Source: Cyanobacteria bacterium RM1_2_2 (lineage in GTDB: Bacteria > Cyanobacteriota > Cyanobacteriia > Elainellales > Elainellaceae). Taken from it: 64,000 nucleotides of DNA. Made by a program: the position numbers and the translations under genes. Below the pieces are notes generated by a model. The model worked only from the letters and a program-made list of their open reading frames with translations. It did no database searches and had not been told where the DNA came from. The DNA is taken from NCBI GenBank assembly GCA_012033495.1, contig JAAUQT010000006.1:1-64000 (forward strand). Reading direction: 5' to 3'. Positions 14,501-24,841 of this stretch are shown piece after piece. Position 1 is the first letter of the stretch. Each line of letters starts with the position of its first letter.

Positions 14501-15158
14501 GCCAAATGCACGGCTAGAAGTGAAGAAGAGCAAGTCGTATCTAGCTGCATCGCCGGGCCTTGCAGCCCCAACACATAAGCCAACCGACCGACCGCAATGC
14601 TGCGCGTATTACCCAAACTGCTGTAGGCATCAATTCGCGTTAGATCGCCAGAATGCAAGCTGAGCTTAGCGTAGTCCTCAAAACTAATGCCAACATACAC
14701 CCCAGTTTGGCTGCCCTGTAATTGATCGGCAGCTTGTCCAGCCCGCTCCAGTGCCGTATAACTCACCTCCAACAGTAAACGTTGCTGCGGATCAAGGCTC
14801 ACTGCCTCGCGGGGAGAAATGCCAAAAAATTGCGGATCAAATTGATCAACCTGATCTAAAAGCCACCATGCCGACTATAAAGCTTACCCGGCGCATCTGG
14901 ATTGGGATCATAGTAGGTGTCCACATCCCAGCGGTCGGGCGGCACTTCGGTAATCGCATCTCTGCCGTTTTGCAGCAGTTGCCAGTAGGCTTCTGGTGAG
15001 TTCGCTCCACCGGGAAACCGACAATCCATGCCGATAATGGCAATAGGTTCGGGCGGCTTAGGTGTCAGTGCTTCTAGCTCGGCACGCATTTGCCGCATTT
15101 CCTGCCAAGCTTCCTGTAACAGGGTGCGATAGTCGGGCGTTGAATTCATCGGCTTCAT
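8574..15158 (-). CDS. AT-less reducing polyketide synthase KS-DH-CMeT-ER-KR-ACP (three frameshifts)
   Basis: First extension module after the loading protein, about 2195 aa after frame correction. KS about 37-440 ([28 protein letters not shown]); a KS-AT linker ([13 protein letters not shown]) followed within about 50 residues by [12 protein letters not shown], with no GQGSQ or GHSxG acyltransferase block; DH about 600-890 (HRVFN...P, LLDAGLQ); C-methyltransferase about 1070-1270 ([10 protein letters not shown]); ER about 1490-1800; KR about 1804-2043 ([15 protein letters not shown] with His at the Tyr position); ACP about 2074-2146 (DLGMDSL). Breaks sit at the A4 run 14858-14861, at T3 12687-12689 and near 10270; one base each restores [27 protein letters not shown] and HAAAGGVGQAA. 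The start codon overlaps the upstream stop (ATGA), implying translational coupling. Confidence 0.88.
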
Positions 15159-18100
15159 TTACGTGACCTCCTGGCTGCCGCAATTTCTGCTGCGAGGAGT
15201 TCGGCAAGTTCGGCTTCGGAGAGACGGTCAATAGGGAGTGGCGAGATATCGGGAACGGGCGCTTCCTGTTGCGAGAGGTAAGTTGCCAAAGATTCGATGG
15301 TTGGAAAATTCCAGGCGACCGTTGCTTCGAGTGGTTGGGACAGATTGAGCCAGGTTTCCAGATCTTGGGCAAGTTCGACGGCAACGACCGAATCAATTCC
15401 GTAATCAGCAAAGGATTGGCGACGATTGATGTGCTCTGGCAATATTTTTAGCTTTTGACTGAGCCATTCAATCATCCAGGTTTGAATTGCCTCGGACTGG
15501 TTTCCATCGTTTGAAGAAAGCATTACTCCTGGCGATTCGGCTGGCTGTTCACTTGGAGTAGATTGGAAAGAGGTCGGCAATTTTCGCAGTAACTCATCTA
15601 TCTCTTGGTCTTCACCTGCTAAATTCTGTTCAATATCTCCAATCGTTTCACAGTAATTCTCAATCCAGTTTGCTGTATTTTCAGCATTCTGTACAATTGC
15701 TTCATGAGGAGATATTACTAGGGATCGATCAAGCTTTTGTTCAAATTGTAGCTGTATCCATTTAAGAGAAGCCGATAATCTTTGAGTTGAAGTGTATCTA
15801 AATGCATTCTCAAGACATGCCCATAGAATTGCAAAGGTGGCGATTTCGCCAATTCGTAGCAACATCCAACGCTCAACAGTGAGCGGATTGTCGAAACAAG
15901 CATGATAGCGGCAGTAATCCTGAATTCGAGCAGCAGCATCGAACAGGCGTTTGCTAATTTCGGGCGTGTTCAGATCCTGGTTTAGCCATTGTTCGAGAAA
16001 CTGACTTTGGTGCATGACCCGCGAGCCGAGGAATGAATTCAGCGTTTCGGTTGGGCCTTCAAAAATGCGAAGCACTCTGGCATCGCGTAAAATCTGAGGT
16101 GCGAGGTTGGTTTCAATGTAGCCGCGTCCGCCTAAAGTTTGCACCAGTACATCAGCAGCCTGCCAGTAGAATTCGGGTGCAGCAGTTTTACAGGCAGTGT
16201 AGACTTCGAGGGGGATTGCTTCACCTGCATCCAGACGCTGAGCAATTTGGCTAACCAACGTTTCGGTAGCAACGATCGCAGCATTGAGTCCGTTTAGCTG
16301 GGTTAAAACAAGCGGATGATCGAGCAGTCTGCCTGTGGCAATGGTGCGACGGGTACTGTAACGCAACATCAACTGAGCACAGCGCTTCATTCCACCGACA
16401 CTCGCCGAGGCGATGGCTAAACGACCATACATCATTGCATCCTGAGCGACCGTCATTCCGGTTCCGGGTTCGCCGAGAAGCTGCTCTGCGCTTACAGGAG
16501 CACTGTCTAAATAGAGCGTATTTTGCACCATGCCACGCATTCCCATCGTGAGTGCCTCTGCGCCCTGTCGTAATCCTGGATTGCCGCGTCGGAGGGTGAA
16601 ACCGCTGATCCCGCGATGCTGATCCTGTTGATGCTGTACAAACACGTTAATCACGCCTGCCCAAGCCGCCGATCCACTCCAAATTTTAGTACCGCTCAGC
16701 CGCCAGCCTGCTCCATCGGGAACGGCTTGGGAAGTTATTGCCTGCGGATTAGAGCCTGCACCCGCTTCCGTGAGAGCAAAGGCAGCGAGTTCGCGTCCCG
16801 TTGCCAACAAAGGCAGCAGTTGTTCTTGCAAAGTAGCAGTGCCAGACTGAGCAATCGGACGGATGCCCAAAACGTTATTTAATCCAACGAAGAGTGCCAG
16901 CGTCGGATCGATGGCGCCAAGTTGTTCCAACACTCGCATCGTGTTGGTGTGGCTGAGTTCGATGCCGCCATATTGAGCCGTAACCTGCATTCCCAGCAAC
17001 CCTTGATTGCCAAAATCGAGGACGACTGAGGGCGGAATACAGCGTCGTTCATCGATCAGCCGCGAGTTGATGTGGTGAGTCGCATAATCGCGCAACCAGT
17101 GAATCAGATGTTCTGTTTTGCTGTTATTCAACTCACTTAGGTTTGTTATTTTGTTGTTCGTTTGACTGTTTACGAATAATTTTAATTTTTGCTGCGGCTC
17201 TTTAAATTGACGTTGACCAATACCCCTTAAGCTATTATTGTTAAATGCTTCTCGACAGGCATATCGTTTAATTTTACCGCTAGATGTTTTAGGAATTGTT
17301 CCTGGTTGAAGCAACTGAACCGTATGAACCTGTAGCTGATACTCTTGGGAAATAGCTGCTAGAATTGCAGTCATGACCTCCTCAGTATTCACCAACCGCC
17401 AAGATTCCCGTTTTATCTCCTGAACGATGATTAGTTGCTCAACTTGATCAATTTCTGTTATAAATGCTGCACCACAGCCGTGACTTAAAGCAGGATGAGA
17501 TCGTTCTGCGGTTCGTTCAATATCTTGAGGATAATAGTTTCGTCCTCGAATAATCAAGATATCCTTGATTCGTCCTGTGATATATAACTCATTTTCATAT
17601 AAAAATCCTAAATCACCTGTACGCAAATATGTCGCCTGAGCGTATTCTGTGAAGGTTTGAGCACTGAGTTCAGGCTGATTCCAGTATCCTTGAGTGATAC
17701 TGTCACCTGTCACCCAAATTTCGCCGATTTGATCGGGAGCGCACTGGGTTTGGGTTTCTGGATTAACAATGACGACTTGTTGATCGGTAGGTTGACCACA
17801 ACTGACGAGCGTGAGTGATGCTTCTGAATCTGTAAGCTTGACTCGATTTTGTTGCAAAGCGGTTGCTGATAGGGAAATTTGCTTAGGCGGAATAGCTTTA
17901 TCGCCACCTGCCACAAACAGCGTCGCTTCTGCCAAACCATAGCAGGGATAGAACGCTGCGGGGCAGAATCCGCAGTCTGCGAAAGCGCTGGCGAAACGGG
18001 TTAAAGTGTCGGCTCGAATCAGTTCGGCTCCGGTAAAAGCCACATCCCAACTGCTGAGATCAAGGTTGGCTTTCTGGGCTGCTGTAATTTTCTCGATGCA

Positions 18101-18918
18101 GCGTTCATAGGCAAAGTTGGGTGCGCCGCTGGTTGTTGCCCGATGATCTGAAATTGCCTGTAGCCAACGGATTGGTTTTTGTAAAAACGCGACCGCAGAC
18201 ATCAGCGTCACTGGAAACCTGCCATATAGGGGTTGCAAAATCCCTCCAATCAAACCCATGTCGTGATAAGGCGGCAGCCAAATTACGCCCCGACTTTTAG
18301 GCGAATGCCCAAACTTTTGATAGATTAACTCAGAGTTGTGTAGCAAGTTGGCGTGGCTCACCCTCACGCCTTTGGGTTGGCCTGTTGAGCCAGAGGTGTA
18401 CTGCAAAATGCCAGAGCTTCCGCGTCGATTGCGGCAGGCTGCCAGTCTGATGCCTGCTGGATTGAAATCGTATCCGTTGGGAGCCAGTGCCGGATTTCTG
18501 TCAGAACGGCGCTTTGCTGCAAGTTGGATAACAGAGCTTGAGTCGTCAGCACCGCATTGATCTGAGCATTAGCTGCTACGGTTTGCACCTGCAAGAAATT
18601 CCGACGGGGTGGATAGATTGGTACAGCAACAACACCCGCATAGAGACAACCCAAAAAGGCAGCAACAAAATCTAGTCCGGGCGGATAGATTAATAAGGCC
18701 CGTTCGCTTCGCAAATTGAGGCATTGTAGCGTTGCTGCGACGGCTCGCACTTGCTGATCTAATTCACCGTAGCTCAAACGAGCGCTTTGCAGTTCGCCAT
18801 CAGTTAAGAAGCAATAAGCTTCCTGATCGGGTTGGTGGATGGCTCGATCACGCAGTACATCAATAAAGGTTGAAAACTCAAAGCCCCTAGCAATAGAGCT
18901 TGAGAAATTTGCCACCAT
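15155..18918 (-). CDS. Fatty acyl-AMP ligase / acyl-CoA dehydrogenase / acyl carrier protein fusion (one frameshift)
   Basis: Probable loading protein of the PKS, about 1254 aa frame-corrected. Residues about 1-565 are a FAAL-type adenylating domain ([34 protein letters not shown]) that activates a fatty acid with ATP. Residues about 600-970 are an acyl-CoA dehydrogenase-like domain ([13 protein letters not shown] for FAD/substrate, and FEGPTETL carrying the likely catalytic Glu). After a helical linker, about 1155-1225 is an ACP with [12 protein letters not shown]. The expected role is to load a fatty acid on the ACP and introduce an alpha,beta double bond before transfer to the first KS; the second half is inference from the domain family. 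The frame breaks at the A4 run 18405-18408, inside the ATP-binding motif; one T restores it. First gene of the operon, divergent from the TonB receptor gene. Confidence 0.88.
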
Positions 18919-19189
18919 AACAATTTAAAACGGGGTGAACAACAATTCATGTTAAGCGCTCATGTAACGCCCTTAAAAATCATTGAGTGGGTTGAATCGC
19001 CTACAGGAACGCAAAGTCAGGGTTAGTGGCTCAAATGTACCTGTGACTGTTCTGATATGAAGATTATCGACTGATTGAGTCTTTTGTGCAACTCTTATTA
19101 GTAGACTTTCTCAAGAAGTTAAGACAGATTTAATAGTTTACATGACGATGCCAGCATTTGTTAGTGAAGCAATGGGTTGTAAAGGTTGA
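18919..19189. promoter_or_regulatory. Divergent intergenic region between PKS operon and TonB receptor
   Basis: The 271-bp AT-rich region must hold the promoters of both the leftward PKS operon and the rightward receptor gene, because both genes start at its edges. I see short imperfect dyads (for example ACTTTCTCAAGAAGT at about 19107-19121), but no convincing 7-1-7 Fur box. Shared control by iron would be expected if the island makes a siderophore; this is inference from layout only. Confidence 0.45.
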
Positions 19190-21775
19190 ATGACACGTTT
19201 CTCGATTTTCTTTAGCTTGGGCTTAGCGGGCACTGCCACAGTGGTTTTAGGTCAAGTTGGTCAAGCCGCTCAGGTTTCTAGTGCTCAGACTCATGTTGAG
19301 ATAGCTAACGCTGAAATGATAAGCCAAAGTACGGCAGCACAGGCATCAACAACATTGGCAACACCAGCGCAAGTGACTGTCCGAGTTGAAGTAGTGGCAA
19401 ATCAACTGACTTTAACCCTACAGACGAGTCAGGAAATTTTGCTTCAGCCAACTCAGTTTCAGGATGGCAACCGGCTGATTGTTGATATCCCCAACGCACA
19501 GTTAGAAGAACCATTCCGTCAAGATGTGCCTGTGGAAGGAATTGCCGCAATTGAGGTGGTGCAACTTAACGAAAACACAGTCCGGGTGACGGTGACAGGA
19601 GTTGCAGCGCCTCCCACCGCAACAGCAAGCTCTGATCCGCAAGGGTTGGTGCTGAGTTTGACAGGCGCAACCGATTCCAACACCGCAGCAGCCTTAACGC
19701 CTCCGGTTCAACCAGATCCCGAAACTCTTCTGCCTGCTGATAACGCAATTCGGATCATTGTCACAGGCGAACCAGAAACCTACCGCGTTTCAGAGTCATC
19801 GGTCGGAACGCGCACCGATACCAATATCCGCGATGTGCCGCAGTCGATTCAAGTAATTCCAGAGCAGGTCTTAGAGGATCAGGGAGTGAGAACGGTTGGA
19901 GAAAGTGTGCAAAACACGGCTGGAATTTCGACTGGGCGAGTGTCTTCCGATTCATTGGCAACGCAGTTGGTGATTCGCGGCTTTCCAACAGACAACATTT
20001 TACGCAACGGCTTGCGAGACAGTACCCAACGGTTTACAACAGGCATCACCAACGTTGAACGGATTGAGATTCTGCGTGGCCCAGCATCGGTGTTGTATGG
20101 GCTAGGCGACTTAGGCGGAACGGTGAATATTGTCACCAAACAGCCGCTCGATCAATTTTTTGCTGAATTGGAATATGAAGTCGGACAGTTTGACTCGCAC
20201 CGTCCCGTGCTAGATCTGTCGATTCCATTTGGTGAAGACAACGAGTATGGATTTCGAGTGAATGCCGCCTATGACAGTTCAGGTAGTTTTAGAGATTTTG
20301 AGCAAAGCGAACTCTGGTTTGTTTCACCTTCTCTATCGCTGATCAACACTGAAACGACAACACTAACGGCTGATTTGGAATACTTAAAATTCACCTCAAA
20401 TGGCGGTGCGCCAGAACTTCCATCCGTCGGTACAGTTGTGGAGAACCCAAGTGGCGATGTCGATCGCAGTGCTAATTTAGGTGAACCATCGCTGTCAGAA
20501 AGTGAAATTTCGGCAAGGCGGGTTGGCTATCTGTTCGAGCATCGGTTTAACCCAGATTGGCGGATTCGCAACGAGTTTTTAGCCGCTTTCGTCAATTTTG
20601 ACGAAAATACATTTACGCTACCGATTCGCCTTGATCCTGAAGAACGCCTGCTGACCCGCATCATTGCCGAAAACCCTAGCGAGCAGGAAAACTATACGCT
20701 CAACACCAATATTCTGGGTGAGTTTGAAACAGGCGACCTCAACCATCAGCTTTTGGTGGGCGTGGAGCTTTTTAGAGACAGGTTGGCAGACCAGATCACC
20801 TACCGAAATGTCGAGACTATCGATATTTTTGATCCGGTTTATCATCCAGAGAGCCTTGCAGATGCGGTGATTCCACAGACTAATACGGTGACTGAGACCG
20901 ATTCAGTTGGACTGTATGCTCAGCACCAAATTTCGCTACTCGATCGGCTGATTTTAGTCTTGGGTGGGCGGTTCGATATCGTCAATCAGAACTACGAAGA
21001 CATCCTGAATCCAGAGCAGGGCTTCGATCGTCGCGATCAGGCATTTAGTCCACGGGTGGGATTGGTCTATAAACCAGCCGAAGAAGTTTCGGTTTATGCT
21101 AGCTACTCTGAGTCATTCAGACCAGTGATTGGACGGGAAACCTCACGAGACGCTGAAAATGAATTAGTGATTGGTGAACCGTTGCAGCCAGAACGCGGGC
21201 GACAGTACGAAATTGGGGTGAAAGCCGATTTATTGGACGAGCGACTTTCAGCCACTCTGGCCCTCTATCACCTGACCCGCACCAACGTTAGCACGACAGG
21301 AGGCGATGCGGCAGTACAAGAACAGGTGGGAGAACAACGCAGTCAGGGAGTGGAGCTTAATCTAATCGGTGAAATTCTGCCCGGTTGGAACGTAATCGCT
21401 AGCTATGCCTACACCGACGCTGTAGTTACTGAAGATAACCGCTTTCAAATCGGCGATCGGTTGCCGAATGCGCCAGAAAACGCAGCAAGTTTATGGACAA
21501 CCTACGAAATTCAGGCAGGCATTTTGCAAGGTTTGGGGTTCGGCATGGGGCTATTTTACCAAGACGAGCGTTTGGGCGATTTGGAGAATTCCTTCACCCT
21601 ACCGAGCTATTGGCGCACGGATGCCAGTCTCTTCTACCGACGGGATCGGCTGCGCGTTGCCCTGAATGTCAGAAATCTGTTCGATGTCGAATACTATGAG
21701 GGGGCGCGAAATAACGTGCGGGTCATTCCCGGCGCACCGTTGACGCTCTCTGGTACGGTTTCCTGGGAGTTTTAG
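19190..21775 (+). CDS. AMIN-domain TonB-dependent siderophore receptor
   Basis: Outer-membrane beta-barrel importer, 861 aa. A signal peptide covers about residues 1-27. An AMIN domain follows at about 60-135 (VTVRVEVVANQLTL...VRVTVTG), typical of cyanobacterial siderophore receptors such as the schizokinen receptor type. The plug domain starts around 195 (DVPQSIQVIPEQVLEDQG, VERIEILRGPASVLYG, GGTVNIVTK), and the C-terminal barrel ends in an aromatic residue (SGTVSWEF), as outer-membrane barrels do. It would take up a ferric chelate using TonB/ExbB/ExbD energy; candidate partners are encoded at about 40.5-43.0 kb. It is divergent from the PKS operon and followed after 9 bp by the MFS gene. 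The substrate cannot be read from sequence. Confidence 0.93.
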   Translation: MTRFSIFFSLGLAGTATVVLGQVGQAAQVSSAQTHVEIANAEMISQSTAAQASTTLATPAQVTVRVEVVANQLTLTLQTSQEILLQPTQFQDGNRLIVDIPNAQLEEPFRQDVPVEGIAAIEVVQLNENTVRVTVTGVAAPPTATASSDPQGLVLSLTGATDSNTAAALTPPVQPDPETLLPADNAIRIIVTGEPETYRVSESSVGTRTDTNIRDVPQSIQVIPEQVLEDQGVRTVGESVQNTAGISTGRVSSDSLATQLVIRGFPTDNILRNGLRDSTQRFTTGITNVERIEILRGPASVLYGLGDLGGTVNIVTKQPLDQFFAELEYEVGQFDSHRPVLDLSIPFGEDNEYGFRVNAAYDSSGSFRDFEQSELWFVSPSLSLINTETTTLTADLEYLKFTSNGGAPELPSVGTVVENPSGDVDRSANLGEPSLSESEISARRVGYLFEHRFNPDWRIRNEFLAAFVNFDENTFTLPIRLDPEERLLTRIIAENPSEQENYTLNTNILGEFETGDLNHQLLVGVELFRDRLADQITYRNVETIDIFDPVYHPESLADAVIPQTNTVTETDSVGLYAQHQISLLDRLILVLGGRFDIVNQNYEDILNPEQGFDRRDQAFSPRVGLVYKPAEEVSVYASYSESFRPVIGRETSRDAENELVIGEPLQPERGRQYEIGVKADLLDERLSATLALYHLTRTNVSTTGGDAAVQEQVGEQRSQGVELNLIGEILPGWNVIASYAYTDAVVTEDNRFQIGDRLPNAPENAASLWTTYEIQAGILQGLGFGMGLFYQDERLGDLENSFTLPSYWRTDASLFYRRDRLRVALNVRNLFDVEYYEGARNNVRVIPGAPLTLSGTVSWEF

Positions 21776-21784
21776 TGAACATCA

Positions 21785-23077
21785 ATGCGGAACTTTACGA
21801 TTCTTTGGTTCGGACAACTCGTGTCTACAATCGGCAGCTACATGACCGTATTCGCGCTGATGATTTGGGTTTGGCAGCAAACCGAATCCGCGACAACGCT
21901 GGCGCTGATCACTTTCTTTTCGCAGCTACCCCGCATTTTTATCACGCCGATTGCCGGCATCATTGTGGATCGATTTCGCCGCAAACAGTTGATCTTACTG
22001 GGCGACAGCGTGGCGCTGCTGAGTACGCTGTTTATTGGGCTACTTTACGTAGCAGGATCGCTGCAAATCTGGCACCTTTATATTACCGTGGCAGTCTATG
22101 GCTGTTTTGGGCAGTTGCAAACGCTGGCTTACTCTGCTTCCATTGCCATGCTAGTGCCCAAGCAGCAATACACGCGAGCCGAAAGCATGATCTCCATGGT
22201 GGGCTACAGCGGCGCGGTTTTTTCGCCCATTCTCGCGGGCAGCCTCTATCCGCTGATTGGGCTAACCGGAATCATTGCGATAGATTTAATCACCTTCACA
22301 GCCGCCTTTGTGACGCTGATCCTTTCACCGATTCCTCAGCCTGCCCTAGCCGAAACCAACCCCACCGAAACCACCTGGCAAAACTTGACCTTTGGCTTTC
22401 GCTACATTTTTGGTAAACCGGCTCTGGTAGCGATGGTAATTGCTTTTTCGCTGTTCGCCATTCCGGGCGACATTGGCAAAGCGCTTTATAATCCGATGAT
22501 TTTGGCTCGATCGAGCGGCGATGCTCAAGTTTTGGGCTTCGTAACCACGGCAGCAGGGATTGGAGGAGTCGTGGGAGCAATCCTGCTGGGGATTTGGGGC
22601 GGATTTCAGCGGCGCATTCACGGAATGCTGCTCGGCTTCGCTATCACAGGGCTATTTAAGATTGTGCTAGGAATCGGACAAACGCCCCTTGTTTGGGCAG
22701 CGGCTCACTTCTGCGCCACATTACCGATTCCGCTGTTCTATAGTTCCAGCAACGCAATCTGGTATGCAAAAGTGCCACCCAATCTTCAGGGACGAGTGTT
22801 GGCGGCTGATCAAATGGTTGGCTTGGTTGTAGGAACGCTGGCTCCTTTAGCAGCCGGGCCTTTAGCTGATTTTGTGTTTGAACCTGCAATGCAATCAGAC
22901 GGTCGATTAGCGGCGGTTTTTGCACCGCTGGTGGGAACTGGAACTGGGGCAGGGATCGCGTTGCTGTATGTGCTGACAGCGCTTTGTATGTTCATTGTTG
23001 GGGTGGGGGGCTATGCGTTCCGGACTTTACGCGATGTTGAAACACTGCTTCCTGATCACGACGGTACATCTTCATAA
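21785..23077 (+). CDS. MFS transporter, EntS/MFS_3-like, putative siderophore exporter
   Basis: Inner-membrane major facilitator of 430 aa with about 12 hydrophobic segments and the MFS loop motif between TM2 and TM3 (GIIVDRFRRKQLILLGD). It starts 9 bp after the receptor stop codon, so the two are probably co-transcribed. This subfamily includes enterobactin and other siderophore or macrolide exporters. Position next to a TonB receptor and opposite a PKS operon suggests export of the operon product, but that is inferred from context. Length is normal for the family, and the frame is intact. Confidence 0.85.
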   Translation: MRNFTILWFGQLVSTIGSYMTVFALMIWVWQQTESATTLALITFFSQLPRIFITPIAGIIVDRFRRKQLILLGDSVALLSTLFIGLLYVAGSLQIWHLYITVAVYGCFGQLQTLAYSASIAMLVPKQQYTRAESMISMVGYSGAVFSPILAGSLYPLIGLTGIIAIDLITFTAAFVTLILSPIPQPALAETNPTETTWQNLTFGFRYIFGKPALVAMVIAFSLFAIPGDIGKALYNPMILARSSGDAQVLGFVTTAAGIGGVVGAILLGIWGGFQRRIHGMLLGFAITGLFKIVLGIGQTPLVWAAAHFCATLPIPLFYSSSNAIWYAKVPPNLQGRVLAADQMVGLVVGTLAPLAAGPLADFVFEPAMQSDGRLAAVFAPLVGTGTGAGIALLYVLTALCMFIVGVGGYAFRTLRDVETLLPDHDGTSS

Positions 23078-23143
23078 TCTTTGAGCAGCATTCTCGGTTC
23101 ATAACACACTGCTAGAGTAAACCTGATCACTGGAATCACTTGA

Positions 23144-24039
23144 TTAACCTCTGATCAGAGTAGTTCTTCTGTCACATTCTACGATTCCTTACAGGATCTG
23201 GTTGTCATCCAGGGTGGCCCCATCGTTAGCCTGAAACTCAGCACCACCGAGCTAATCGAATCGGAGGAAACAGAATTAACCCTCACCTTCAGCCTCAGTG
23301 CTCCCCTACCTGTAGGCGGCATCCAGATTTACGTCAGCGGTAATGCCCAAGACTTCTTGAATGAGTTTAGTATCTTTGATGCCGAATTCTCTGGTGGCGT
23401 GGCGGTTGCCGATGGCGCACTCAGCGGCTTCTACTTGCAGATGTTTGAGCAGACGGCAACAATTACGCTGCCTGTGTTCAACAGCACCGATATTGTAGAA
23501 GGAGTTGAGGAGTTCAACGTCGCTGTCAGACCGGGGCAGGGCTATTTGATTGACGAGAACCAGAACGGCGGCCCGATTCGCATCAAGGATACGTCCGACT
23601 CGCAAATTCAGGTCAGCCTCAGCACAGAACCCGAAGTGCTGATTGAGTCGGAAGGTACAGTAGCGAAGATCAACTTTAACCTCAGTGCTGCTCCACCGGA
23701 AGATAGGGTATTAGTGACAGTGAATTGTCCTCAGTGTTTAATCTATTTCGGTTTAAATTCCCCGCCCCTTGGGGCGCTCGTATTTGACTCATGTGAACCG
23801 GAATACCCCGCAGCAAGCAGCGGGGTGAGTTTATTAATCCATATCTGAAGTTTGTTATTCCTCGTAATAGAACTTATTACGTTGGCATTAGCCAGATCGG
23901 CAATAATACTTATGACGCTAACGTAGCTGGCAGCGGTTCTGGTTAGATTTTCCCTGCGGCAGAAATCTTACCGGATACATACACGCTAAATCTCAGTGTG
24001 AGTCCACAACTAATTATTGATCCGGCTCCGACCGTATAA
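23144..24039 (+). pseudogene. Decayed Calx-beta / pre-peptidase (PPC-like) repeat protein remnant
   Basis: An open frame beginning right after a TGA at 23141 encodes one full Calx-beta repeat (from VSLKLSTTELIESEE to GYLIDENQNGG) and the first half of another (LSTEPEVLIESEG...), with no start codon at the proper place. The second repeat is cut at about 23722 by a hairpin-rich insert. From 23851 the reading resumes as a PPC-like domain (YYVGISQIGNNTYDANVAGSGSG) that contains an in-frame TAG at about 23945, then ends at TAA 24037-24039. It is a paralogue of the two intact Calx-beta genes downstream. No function is expected. Confidence 0.7.
23722..23846. mobile_element. Small hairpin-rich insert resembling IS200/IS605 ends (PATE-like)
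   Basis: The insert interrupts the Calx-beta pseudogene. It has two GC-rich hairpins: CGCCCC/GGGGCG at 23763-23776 with a TT loop, and CCCCGC/GCGGGG at 23806-23825. There is no coding capacity. Paired palindromes of this kind with a nearby AATT-rich flank are typical of IS200/IS605-derived non-autonomous elements in cyanobacteria. The exact ends are my estimate from where protein homology stops and resumes. Confidence 0.45.
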
Positions 24040-24085
24040 GCTTAGGGTTTATTGAAGCAGTCGGTCAACCGATAGGATGGGTCTT

Positions 24086-24122
24086 GGAGAGGATAGGCAA
24101 CCCTGCCCTCTCCTTTTTTTCT
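24086..24122 (+). terminator. Rho-independent terminator
   Basis: Seven-base stem GGAGAGG (24086-24092) pairs with CCTCTCC (24107-24113) and is followed by seven T residues. It lies after the Calx-beta/PPC remnant and would end transcription coming from the receptor/MFS direction. Confidence 0.7.
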
Positions 24123-24131
24123 CAAATAATC

Positions 24132-24146
24132 GTGCAAAATTTGCAC
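24132..24146. promoter_or_regulatory. 15-bp palindrome GTGCAAAATTTGCAC, copy 1
   Basis: A perfect 7-1-7 dyad (GTGCAAA-A-TTTGCAC). The identical 15-mer occurs in the tonB promoter at 41603-41617, and a one-mismatch version lies inside the DUF3102 gene at 31211-31225. This copy sits just after a terminator, about 700 bp before the next gene. It could be an operator or a dispersed repeat. Confidence 0.45.
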
Positions 24147-24841
24147 AAGTTTTCTGTCCGAATACAGAGCGACGAAACCCAATCAGAATCTTCAACGAAT
24201 CAAATCAACAGATTCCAGATTGCTCAACTTCTCTAGCCAAGCCTGTTTGTTCAGGAACTTTACAGGAACTTCACAATTATTCGGTTCTTTAGGATTGGGA
24301 GACATGTTAGTTTATAGCTGACATGAAGAAGTCTTGCGGCTGATCCTGTGAACACTTGCAGTACACTGCCGACTTGCGGCATCCGTGCTTGACTTCGGAC
24401 TTAAGCGTTTAACAATTGATTTCAGGGCTGCATGAATTTTATAGAGTGATCACATTCAAGTTTCCGGCTGACAGTTCAACTACTGCTGTTGTCTCTAGAA
24501 CCGATACCTCGTCCGGTTAGCGATTGTCCTGTGGGGGCTAAATTTCGGTCTGGGCAATTCAGCCGATAGAACTCTTGCTGTTTGTAGAGGCAGATATTAT
24601 TACTGACGTAATAATACAGGGATTAGCGCTGGATGTTAGTGCTAAAAATAACTTCTCGGTACTATTGATTTATTGCTGCCTTGGTCTGTCCAAACTGCCA
24701 ACAGGAAACAGGGAACACAAGCGCACAAGTTGGGGATAAGCGAATTGAGCATCAAGGATGGCATCACTTCAGTTTTAGGCTTGCTCTCACTGATCGACTA
24801 AGCAAATCGTTTACAGTTCACTCTCACCATTTGTTAAAACC

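Larger units (their letters stand above)
24040..24841. other. Intergenic region before the Calx-beta/DUF4114 gene
   Basis: About 800 bp without a convincing gene. It holds a rho-independent terminator at 24086-24122 and a 15-bp palindrome at 24132-24146. The rest is unremarkable and probably contains the promoter of the 24842 gene; I could not pick out a clear -35/-10 pair. Confidence 0.5.

Noticed and set aside
1-18918. PKS operon as a decayed pseudogene cluster
   Set aside because: All catalytic motifs survive and every break is a single base, with the same type of break in unrelated genes, so sequencing error is more likely.
19107-19121. ACTTTCTCAAGAAGT upstream of the receptor as a Fur box
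   Set aside because: The dyad is imperfect and does not match GATAATGATAATCATTATC or the 7-1-7 form well enough.
21775-22416. Open frame overlapping the start of the MFS gene
   Set aside because: It lacks hydrophobic segments and is out of frame with the clear MFS protein starting at 21785.
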